A stretch of DNA of 64,000 nt from Henricia sp. BOLD:AAB3569 (lineage: Eukaryota; Echinodermata; Asteroidea; Spinulosida; Echinasteridae): contig JBBELK010000001.1 in NCBI GenBank assembly GCA_037783545.1, positions 1,550,001 through 1,614,000 on the forward strand, in the 5' to 3' direction. This document shows positions 54,734 to 64,000 of this stretch, one piece after another. The first letter of the stretch is position 1. Each line of letters starts with the position of its first letter. The translations under genes were made by a program, and so were the position numbers. Below the pieces are notes generated by a model. That model searched no databases. It saw nothing but the letters and a program-made list of their open reading frames with translations, and had not been told where the DNA came from.

Positions 54734-55845
54734 ACACTGTAAAAAATTGTGTTCAGTCACAGGTGTTTTTCTGTTGAAAAAGTCAAAATCGAACAGTAAC
54801 TTTTACTGTTTTTGGAATTTGTTGTTATTGCACAAACGTTCTTCCGTCTGTGTACATTTTAAAAATATTGTTCTGTATGATTACAGACGGTTTGCCGTTA
54901 AATTACAGGTTTGTTCAAGAACAAGAAACTTTTAATCTTCATCTGTTAAAATACAGCCATGTTACTGTTTAGTAACAGAGGACCTTCTGTTATCCCATCG
55001 ATGTTCCCTGGTATGCGGCAGAAATTACGCGGCGTTGATAGCGAGTACCAGTACGTTGCATGCTGGGAAATCACTGCAGTAAATTCAAACTGCGCAGTGC
55101 GCTTTTTGTAGTTGTGCCGTTCGTATATGAAATGACAGATTTTGGCGAGCGTTATGTCGAAATATATACTGGAGACTGTTCAGTTTATAGTGCCGACTTG
55201 AACGAGAAGTAGCTGCTCTACATGTCGTGAAAGGCAAGTCGGTATTTTCGTACATGTTTTGGTTTTTATTTGCGTTTTATTTGCGTGCAATACTGCCTGC
55301 AGTGGAGATACACGGGAGCATGTAACCTGCCTCAAAGTGCGGGAATACAGTAGACTCAGGCGGAAATTCCCCCTGAATTTATCATATTCCTGTATTTCAG
55401 CGAGTCGGGTTACATTTTTGGTAAATTGTACACCCTGTTGAAACTCCACTGCACCCCGGCATGCAAATAAAAACTAGGAAATTGAGAGAAACATGCCGAC
55501 TTATTTTACATGAAGTGTGGTGCATCTACAACACAAAAATTTAACTGTAAAGGTCAACAAGAAACAGTCGTCAATAACCTGGATTGCTTCGTTCAGTTAC
55601 ATAGAATTGTTTCTGTACAGAAGGCTTTGTTAAAGAACAAAACCATGCACAAAACTATCACTTAGTCGTCTGTTGAAAAACAGAAGAATCTTCTGTAAAT
55701 TTACAATTCCAAATAACAGTAGCATCTACTGTATGCAAACAGAGAAAACAAAAAAGTAGAATGTACTGTTCAAAAACAGTACGCTATGTAATGCCAATTG
55801 ACATATGAATGTACTGTAAATGAACAGATATTTTTTTAACAGTGT
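54734..55845. mobile_element. DNA-transposon-like element with ACACTGT ends, 1.1 kb
   Basis: ACACTGTAAAAAA at 54734; the right end, complemented, is ACACTGTTAAAAAAATATCT at 55845. Subterminal ACAGT/ACTGT words recur at both ends (TTCAGTCACAGG, GAACAGTAACTTTTACTGTT). The largest internal frame (55180-55449, minus) has no known domain, so it is probably a non-autonomous derivative. Confidence 0.6.
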
Positions 55846-56761
55846 ATATACACCTAACAATTTTAGCCTTTTTGAAGTATGGCGGACACAATAGGAGAGC
55901 GCACTTTGATTTTGGTATAAACAAATCAATGCAAAATGTAGGCCTACATGTGTAAATCAAGTTTTTGGAAAGAAATACAATTGTTAAAAAAAATCATACC
56001 CAAACAAAATTTCGCCCTATATCCTTTTGTTCCGCCATACTGATCTGTCTTGGCCCATATTATTGGAAAGACAGCAACAGCCCGTATTAATTCTAAGTCC
56101 AACCAGAGCAGAACTAATCTCCCATCATCACTTTATTACTGTAAAACAGAGGGAAAAAATAGTAGTTTCTTTATTTTTGAGCGACATCGCCGAGGTAACA
56201 CGCAACAGACGCTCCGATCTGAAGGAAATAACCGGGGCTCTGGCTAATAACGACCCACCAGCAAAAGCTCAAGGAAGCGAGAAAGCTTCAGATTGCTCCA
56301 TTTTTTCCTTCAATCCTCGATCGGCCATTCCTTCGATCGCAATTAGTCGTCGCCCCGCTGAACATTTCCTCTTAAGTTATACTAAGACTGCAGGGTGCGT
56401 GCACGCCATAAATGGAAAGTGAGCAACCGTAAATTGAAAACAGAACAAGAAAAATCCATCCAGTGGAAAATATTCAAAAAAAGAAATTAAAAAAGGCTTG
56501 AGTGTGTGAAGGTTATATACGTGGATTCTGAAAGACTGGAAAGCGGGACACGGAAAACACAAGAGAAACGAACGCTTGGCCGCTAGGCGTGCATAATTCG
56601 CCCGTGTTGCGTGTTCTCTCCGTATTTCCTCGCGGTGGATACCTCATAATGCGCTATGTATTCGGCTTTTTAGTTTACGTGTTGCGGATGGAATGTATTT
56701 TTCTTTTTTCTTTTCATTTATTCATCACATTTGAGGACTCCCATGTTGTGAATCGTGCCCA
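55846..56761. other. Intergenic; short inverted pair at 55880/56040
   Basis: GAAGTATGGCGGA near 55877 and TCCGCCATAC ending 56040 are inverted, and resemble the arm at 57755-57768. A 131-codon plus frame at 56027-56422 has no recognisable domain. Confidence 0.35.
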
Positions 56762-57100
56762 TTAAAGGAGCGTGTCCAGATCACAATTTTTGACCGCCCC
56801 CACCCCCATTTTCCCTATGGGTGTTGAGATTTTAACAGCACATTTGTCATATTTTTCTCAATACCGTTCTGAAATTTCTCGCTCTCAATCTCAAAAACCA
56901 CCGATGTTTTGTAAACTAGTTTATCCGGTTACATAAAGCAGTGCAGTTATTAGACCAGCCTTTTTGCTCATATAGGCCTACATCAAAATTGGAGAATACA
57001 CATTTTGTCTTTTCTTTTCGTGCATGGATAGTATTTGGGGGAGGTATTTTATGTGATTGTTAGGTTAGAACGAAACTCATTTTGTGGAAAAATCTGGTCA
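56762..57100 (+). repeat. TTAA-3 MITE cut at its right end by a LINE
   Basis: TTAAAGGAGCGTGTCCAGAT at 56762; the interior matches 18480-18800. It stops at AATCTGGTCA (57100), where CGCTCCTTTAA is expected, and LINE tail sequence begins. Confidence 0.75.
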
Positions 57101-57560
57101 TTTAATTATATCATCATCATCATCATCTGGCGGCCGCAACCGAGATGGAATTCACTACACCGCGCCAGAGGTCTCTGTCCGTCATTAGGTTTGGCAGGTC
57201 CTCGATTTCATGTTTGGTATCTCTGCTGATTGTATCAATGTAGTTGAAGGGTCTTCTTCCTCTGTTAGGGCACGGAAGTCTCCAAAACATGACATCTGAT
57301 ACAATTTGATCTTTGGCACGGTAGCAGTGGCCGGCAAAGCGAACCCTTCGTTCGGCAACAGTAGCAGAGATCAATGGGATATCTCCGTAGATCTGTTCCT
57401 TGGTCTTATGTTCGCGCCATGATATGTTTTGCACCCTCATGAGAAGCCTGGTGTATGTACCATCTAGACGGTCTTGAAGCTCTTTCTTATATACGTAACC
57501 TATATGATTGACAAGTGCCACTATTTTACGCGGCTTGGAACACAAATCCTACATAGACAG
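57101..57560 (-). pseudogene. Non-LTR retrotransposon 3' end (ORF2 C-terminus) with (ATG)n tail
   Basis: A 140-codon uninterrupted minus-strand frame reads DGTYTRLLMRVQNISWREHK, then AERRVRFAGHCYRAKDQI, RGRRPFNYIDTI and DRDLWRGVV. This is the conserved C-terminal region found behind the reverse transcriptase domain of many animal LINEs. A short ATG/ATC repeat at 57108-57126 forms the 3' terminus. Catalytic domains are missing. The open frame suggests a fairly young 5'-truncated insertion. Clade not assigned. Confidence 0.85.
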
Positions 57561-57626
57561 GCACCTCTCTAATCAGCAGCCATACCTATATACATTCGAC
57601 TGGGTGAGCGACTGAATGAAGCAACT

Positions 57627-57770
57627 GTCCGCCATCTTACTCCAGGAAAAAACAATGCTTTGCCTAGACTGGTTATACAACTTTCACTAAAGTACATGTG
57701 TTAAGGACCGGGGAGCAGTCTAGGCCAAGCATTGTCTTCCATTATAGCCTTTTAGAAGTATGGCGGAACA
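57627..57770. repeat. Imperfect inverted repeat (foldback)
   Basis: GTCCGCCATCTTACTCCAGG...ACAATGCTTTGCCTAGACT at left; AGTCTAGGCCAAGCATTGTC...AGAAGTATGGCGGAAC at right. Confidence 0.65.
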
Positions 57771-58497
57771 ACAGTATATATGGACGTCAGAGGTTAAAGA
57801 CGGGAAGCTATGCCAAACCGATCCGTGTGTAATTACATGATATACCAATTCGGACACGGCCTTATATCTATGGCTCCTCTCTGCTGAATCGGGGCCCCAT
57901 ATAGAAACCATTGCCGAATGTCCAATAATTAAACATAATAATTTAAAATACTTAAACGTCTTACAGTGACTCGAGACCAATATCAAAATACTCACTAAAG
58001 TCTTATCTTTCCAATTCTGCTCAATTTTACCAGGGTAGTCCATCACTTTTATTCATTAATTTTCACTTTAAATAAAACTACTCATAAAAGTGTGAAAATT
58101 GCCAAACAGACAATATTGCGTTTTGGGGCACTTTCACAAGCTTGATTATCCAAAAATATTTACAATTTGAAAGAAAATAACTTGCACAACATAAGGTGGG
58201 GGTTTATAAACCTAGATCACACCCATTCAGCTTTTAAGTAACTCTTTTATAGAAAAAAGGTTTGGAGCATACAAAATATTCACGAAATCGTTGCACTGAT
58301 CTCTGCACTGATATCTGCCTATCTTGAGTACGCCCGTACTCAAGAGAAAGCCATCATAAATCGCACCCTTGAACCGGTCTTGTTATAGATAGAAACTGCT
58401 GCGGCTTGGAACACATACATGTACGCAGTCTGGTACCTTTCCAACAAGCAGTATACATGGAACTGACTCGGGGATTGAATCACAGACTGCTTCCACG
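57771..58497. other. Intergenic, nothing recognised
   Basis: Only a short palindrome CTTGAGTACGCCCGTACTCAAG near 58323-58345. Confidence 0.35.
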
Positions 58498-58851
58498 TTA
58501 AAGGTAGTATACATGATTGGTAAACTGTTAAAACGGCGTGATTTCCTCTGGTAATTGAAAACCCACGTCGAGAAAACTACCTTGTATAGACATTTCAGCC
58601 ACATAGATGCAGTTTCAGAAAACCTGAAAAATCCAAGCATGGTTTGTGTGCATTAATAAATGGCTCAAAAAATCACTTACAGGCGATCTTTGGAATTCTA
58701 AATAATGTTGTCATTTTTCTCATGAATGGGGGCATTTCAGACGAAATAATTTCACAGGATGATTACTACCAGGATGATAACAAGTAAGCTTTTAGATAAT
58801 AATTCAGATATTTTTTGGAGGGCGATTACCAAACATGTAGACAACCTTTAA
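58498..58851 (-). repeat. TTAA-2 element, full length
   Basis: TTAA at 58498-58501 and 58848-58851. Inverted ends AAGGTAGTATACATGATTGG and, complemented, AAAGGTTGTCTACATGTTTG. The uninterrupted 354-bp copy shows that 24866-26339 is a split version. Confidence 0.8.
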
Positions 58852-60290
58852 AAAGGTCCATGTTCTCGAAGAAGCCATCTTCTGTCGTGTTCCCTGAATG
58901 AGCTCCATAAAATGTAAACTGCTAATTGGGACGGTACCAGACTACTTTGGAATGCATGTAATACAAAAAACAAACAAAAAAAGGTGCCTTGGCAAACAAT
59001 CGGTTTATATAACAAAAGTGATTCGGGATTGGCGCATTCTGGAGCATCCTTTCTTTCAATCCTCCCATACTAAAGGCCTGTATCTTCACGAGTCCTGCAC
59101 TTCTCCTGAAGACGGACAGAGCACATTGTTGGAAACGTTGAGTTCACACTTACCAGTTCTTCTTGGAACCACATAAATTATGTATGGTTCACATGGCACA
59201 ACCGCAAACCATGCATAGCCTTAAGTATTACTTAAAAGAGAAAAAAACAAATTAATTTTGCCTCTTCTGTTTGAATATCGGCAATAACAAACTCACTTTG
59301 AAAAGGATGAAAGATAATCCAATTGAAATCGTCCTTACGTCACAATCTCCATGTATAGGTCTCTAAAAAGCCGTTCTTGGATCAACAATACAAAAACTCA
59401 TGTCATCTCCATTTTCAGCACGACACAAAGAAGATAACCTCGATGTTTACACATGACATACAATAATGTGAACATATACTACAATAATGAATTTATGGGC
59501 CGGATTGCATGATGTTACGGCGCGCGGAGAGAAGAGTGCGTATCGAATTCCAAAAACCGCTTAGAGAGTCCTGCCTTCGCTTACACCCCCGTCATCTCTG
59601 TCAATGCCAATAGAAAAATCAGCTTGGTGCTAAAGTTATCTCACACCTCAAACCACTTCAGACAAAAAATGTATGTGCATATCTGAAGAAAATATGCTGA
59701 ACTGGATACGTGGTGTGGTATTAAAGGCACGTATGCATAATAGGAGAGAAAACGCAGTGGGATATCGGGTTGCGCGCATTCTTCGCGACTTGAAAGGTGT
59801 TAGCTTACCGCGCTGGGGATGACGCTAAACTGTGTCATGAATTGAAACAATTGCGACACCTAGGTGTGCCGTCTCGTAGTTTTACTTATATCCTCTCTCC
59901 TCCTTTTCACTTTGTAAGGTTCGATGTCCGGGCAATGCCCTATTTCGATGGAGGTTCGTGACCCTTGCGGGAGAAATGGTACAAGATGGCGAGGCGATAA
60001 ATATGAGCAAAGATGGTATAAACGAAGTGCAGAACAAATAAACTGTACATGTGTACTTTCATTTGTAAATACTCACGATGAATTTCGACTTTTACCAATG
60101 AACAATGAAAATTAACAGCCTCCAAATTGCAGCTGTAATGAATTTATTTTGCAAACGAATATAAGATGGGATAATATTATTTTGTACGTTGAAACGATGC
60201 GTAACACGTCGAGGATCCCACCGCCGCCACCAAATTAAAATCACGAAATACGTTTACTTTTGTTTTACTTATTTCGGTCAGGATAAGATC
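58852..60290. other. Intergenic, nothing recognised
   Basis: No repeat partner; no frame with a recognisable domain. Confidence 0.3.
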
Positions 60291-60515
60291 AACTCAACTT
60301 AGTTCGGCTCGATTCGGTTTGGTTTGTTTGACTCGGTTCGGCTTAAGTCGGCCTTAATCGGTTCAGTTTGATTTTGTTTGATAGTTTGGCTGGGTTTTAA
60401 TCAGGTTGACTCGGCTTTGTTTGCCCGCTTATATCCACTCATGAATCGATTTGGTTCGGTTCGGTTCGGTTCGGTTCGGTTCGGTTCGATTCAGTTCGGC
60501 TTGGTTTAGCTCATT
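60291..60515. repeat. GGTTC/TTCGG-type degenerate microsatellite
   Basis: Diverged TCGGTT/TTCGGC words across 60291-60515 with a regular GGTTC core at about 60451-60490. Confidence 0.8.
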
Positions 60516-60729
60516 TCAGCAGTGTAACTCTTGTTTTCTTTATTTTGTTCGGTTTTTATTTTTGACGTTCAACACATTATAAAAGAACTTTGGTAAACTG
60601 TACAGATCGAAAGAAAAATATGCATCTTCTCCCTTGCCTGTTTCTCAAAAACAGCGAATTGATTCCGTATATACGAGCACTTCAAAAGGAAAAAAAATCC
60701 TCCTTTGCTGAATAATTTCAGATGGCGTT

Positions 60730-61700
60730 CACCCGATACTTAATAACTCGAGAGCCAATTTACATATGGTATTTCTCTCGGTCTGACATCTGGGACTGTG
60801 GCAGATACAGCGATAAGGACGTTCACTGAGTCCCAAACCGTCTGAGGTGAGTTGAGACCCTGGTGTCTCGCGGCGTCCCTGAGCAAAGCTAAGAGATGCG
60901 ACCACATCGGCCAAGCGGCCGACCAAGAGAAACCAAATCCGTCTGGAGTGGGTCTCGGAGAGGCAGAAAACATGAGCACGATATAGCACAGTGGGGTTAG
61001 TCAACTTTGCTCTGTGGTACGTGTGTAAGGGGGAGGAGGGAGGGGGTGGAGGAGCGGAGGGGAGGAGGGGGAATGCTGATACGGGCGCAATCAGAGTCAA
61101 GAAGCCTATAAATATTGGATCATCTTATGTGCACGGAACTTTTGTGAATCAAGTACCTTTTCTTCAATCCAAGGCGGGAGAGGAGAGAAAAATATGAATA
61201 TTTGATGCACGTCTGGAGCGGAATCCTCGAGGCCAACGACCCATCCATCATTTTTATTATTGGCAACGATCTGTCACCATTAACATTGACATCATTGTGA
61301 CTACTGTCCGTGTTATTCTTATCAACAGAGTGAGGAAATTAAGCTTCTCCCGGCTGTTTGCGGTGAGAATACCAATCAGTCCTGAGGGTGTTAACTAGCT
61401 TAATTACACCTCCACATCGTCTGGCGGAGATTGCCCAATTTTTCTCCAAAACACCCCGAAAGGCCGTTGCGTCAACTTTATACGAGTTTGCACTCAATAT
61501 GATCGGCCGAAACGCTCCCCGGACCTTGTTGCCTTATGCGTTGTTTCTCTATGTCTTTTCATTTCGTATACATCATAATTAAAATTCATAAATACCTCTG
61601 ACAGTAAGCCCATTCTCATTGGTTCAACGCCGCGTGTTCTCGAAACAGATCATAAAGAACGATAACACACTGGGCATGCGCAGTGAGTCTCACCGCTGCT
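60730..61700. promoter_or_regulatory. Repeat-free block, candidate regulatory module(s)
   Basis: GC-richer and without repeat relatives. 60729-61100 has overlapping minus-strand frames (123 and 79 codons) with no known domain. A converging pair of T-box-like half sites, GGGTGTTAA (61386-61394) and TTACACCT (61404-61411), lies in the right half. Confidence 0.3.
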
Positions 61701-62390
61701 CAGGTTAAGTCGTATTATATCTCCCAAATCTCTAATAGTTTAGTACAAATTTCATTTTATCCTGCAAAACGTATGTCTTACCCCACAACAATTATTACTC
61801 ATTATCAAGAGTCATTATTTTTTTTAAATTATTTCTTTAGATAAACAAAATGATGTGTTCTCACTTATTTTTCTTCTTGGACAAGCTTCCAACATTCTGA
61901 AGGGAGTAAAGTGAATAAAGTCGGATCAGAATGTCATAAAACAGTCAAGGATGCAGACGTTGTGTTATTAGCTGCTGAATTAAAAACGCAGTACAAATTT
62001 CATTCATTTGTTTGAACTTGTTGACAAGTGAAACGAATTTTGAGTGGCGCGAAATTATGATTTTAACGTCTTGAGGGCAAAATACCAAATTGACCCCGCT
62101 ATCAATGGGCGGTCCGATGGTCAGCTGTTCACCGACATCATCTTCGGCCGGTTCACTTAATTTGTTTCTTTTTCCTTCTCTCGTTTTTGACCAAATCACT
62201 CAATTAGGCAGCAGATCGGACCGGACTAATGACTGAAAACTCCCCGGGCTAAAAAGGGAACACTCGGATAAAATATGATCATTTTGAAACGATCCCCGCC
62301 CCTTACACTGGCTTAGGTCATTTACCCAGAGCTACCGCCGACCTGCTAAATTTAACAGTACACGACTGCACTGTCCGTGGCAATATCCAG
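61701..62390. other. Intergenic, nothing recognised
   Basis: No gene or repeat recognised. Confidence 0.3.
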
Positions 62391-62700
62391 ACTATGTGCC
62401 AAAAGGCATATTAGATGACCGAGTGGTTGCGTTAATGACTTTAATACCGAGGATTGAGGTTGGGGCAAGAGGAGGTGAGATCCGAGTTTCATTACGATCC
62501 GGACGAGCCATGGGCGGGGATTTTATGCAGCCCAGGCCATTGGGGGCGCAAAGCCGGGCCGGGGGAATGACCTGGTCTCCGCAGGTTCATACACGCAGCC
62601 TCGTAAAAAGGAACCAACGTATCCGTCAGGATTGGACGGGCCGGACATGTGCCGAGAATTGTTTATGTAACGGGCGGGAGGTGGAGGGGAGACTATAGGG
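62391..62700. promoter_or_regulatory. GC-rich repeat-free block, candidate regulatory module
   Basis: Strong local G+C rise with GGGCGGGG and GGGCGGGAGG words; the 100-codon plus frame is low-complexity Arg/Gly-rich and not recognised. Regulatory role is inferred from composition only. Confidence 0.25.
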
Positions 62701-62994
62701 CATACTCTGTATACGAGACGCGACGGATTTCACTCGCTGCTCGCAGGCTTGATCAAAACGCGAACATGTAATAACCCCAAGTGACCATTGGAGACACGAA
62801 AGGGCTGAGAATGGCTTGAAACCTTCTCAACTCTGGAGTAAACCCAAACACTTCCATCTGCTTTGAAATTGTTACGATCTGCGACAAAGACGTTTGGTGA
62901 CTTCTCCTTGTGCGCGCTCTTGGGGCGAATCGTACCTGTTATAAAACTATACATAATACGACTGTTTAACTCCCCTAAGTTTGTCGCGTTTAGT

Positions 62995-63065
62995 TTAAAG
63001 GAGCGTGTTCAGATTTTTCCAGAAAATGGATTTCGCTCTATAACCTTAAACAATCATATGAGATA
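62995..63065 (-). repeat. TTAA-3 MITE fragment
   Basis: TTAAAGGAGCGTGTTCAGAT at 62995 followed by TTTTCCAGAAAATGG; truncated after about 70 bp. Confidence 0.65.
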
Positions 63066-63070
63066 TATTC

Positions 63071-63084
63071 TTAAGACGTCTTAA
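63071..63084. repeat. Perfect 14-bp palindrome TTAAGACGTCTTAA
   Basis: Exact self-complementary string, about 5 bp past the TTAA-3 fragment. Another inverted pair (GAGACACAT / ATGTGTCTC) lies at 63150-63195. Confidence 0.85.
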
Positions 63085-63214
63085 CTAAGACACCATATAG
63101 ACCAATTTTGTCTGACTTGCAATAAAAATGTATATGCCATAACTTGTATCTTGAGACACATAAGACTTATGACATTATGATGTGTCTCAGACTTAAGATG
63201 GTTATATTGCAATC

Positions 63215-63440
63215 CACCCCTCCATTCTTTCAGAAGCTTTCGGCTGCAGCACGCACTTTCCGCCACCGTCTCCAGCGATGTATCGACATTGGAGGACGCC
63301 AAGTCGAAAGTGGCAGATTCTGAAATTGAGCTTTTTTTTCGTAAGGCTTTTAAATCTCACCCTCTCTGACAAAGCTGATGCAAGTTTCTCAATAAAATTT
63401 GGCAGGCCTTGTTTACATTAATTTAAATCCATTGGCAGAT
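63215..63440 (+). repeat. Half copy of the 27281-28090 inverted-repeat element
   Basis: CAGAAGCTTTCGGCTGCAGC, CCGTCTCCAGCGATGTATCG, GATTCTGAAATTGA and GACAAAGCTGAT are collinear with 27845-28060. The left arm is absent. Confidence 0.75.
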
Positions 63441-64000
63441 ATTTAGGATCAAAAGTAGAACATATTTCATACGCAGTATCAGTGCATGGCGTGCTGATGG
63501 TCTGCCCGTAATCGCTTGAAACACTTTTCCCTCCAACTCCTGCCGTCAAGATGGCCGAATTATCCCACACGTTTCCCCTCGAGTACACATCCTTGTTCAA
63601 GCCAGTTGCAATGGTTTTCATTCCCTTCAGCACTAACCGCCACTCCCCATTTGGTGTGATTTAATTTCTATTCTCATCTGGACTAGGGAACAGCAACAAA
63701 AAATCAACATTTTATTGCCTTTTGCAGTACAGTTCCCATGACTATAATTATATAAACCTTTCAACATATAACGTTTTGCGTGTAGCCAACATATATATGG
63801 GTGTAACCATACATGCACGTATTTCAGAAAATGACGGCAATACCATATTCTTGTATATACATTGCTTTAATAATCAACACCTATTTCTTTTTTTTTAAAT
63901 ACCCAATAGTACTGCTGGTGCAACATGAATGCAATGAACCCTTAGTCGGAATTTATCAGTGGAGACTGCAGTCGTTATAATGTAACATTCAGAAATTTTC
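63441..64000. other. Intergenic, nothing recognised
   Basis: No gene or repeat recognised to the window end. Confidence 0.3.

Overview
The window looks like intergenic animal DNA from an invertebrate deuterostome. An echinoderm is my best guess, but this is inference. The DNA is AT-rich and full of short non-autonomous transposons, tRNA-derived SINEs and decayed LINE fragments. The palindrome TAGGCCTA occurs 12 times, about 14-fold over expectation at this base composition. No bacterial-type operon, CRISPR array, rRNA gene or intact virus is visible.

Only one protein-coding gene is convincing: an intronless forkhead transcription factor on the minus strand at 13075-14484. I assign it to FoxL1 from the flanks of its forkhead domain and a Groucho-binding (eh1-like) FSIESLL motif. 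Its true start is the ATG at 14484, not an upstream in-frame TTG. Its 5' flank (about 14500-15300) holds CCAAT boxes, a TATA-like TTTATAAA and three forkhead core sites. A possible poly(A) signal lies at 12777-12782.

The other roughly 60 kb is non-coding and has two parts. The first is a mobile-element mosaic: several families flanked by TTAA whose termini begin AGG; TA-flanked foldback elements; one Mutator-like foldback with a 9-bp target duplication; four tRNA-derived SINE families (here SINE-A to SINE-D); and three broken non-LTR retrotransposon 3' ends. Nesting is clear at 24866-26339 (three levels), 39750-40560 (three levels), 3795-4505 and 27281-28090. The second part is a set of repeat-free, GC-richer, non-coding blocks (about 780-1440, 6130-6600, 40610-40850, 44080-44560, 47090-47340, 48640-49200, 52120-52790, 53480-54060, 60730-61700, 62390-62700). 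These are candidate cis-regulatory modules, as might be expected around a lone developmental regulator, but this is unproven.

The most unusual structure is a roughly 0.95-kb tandem array at 29510-30470. It holds 13 tRNA-like heads spaced 77-78 bp apart, about one tRNA length. Nearly all units lack the T-arm/B-box part, and the array ends in a unit with a B-box-like sequence. Other points of note are a SINE sharing its 3' tail with a resident LINE, and a SINE head fused to the same LINE 3' end.
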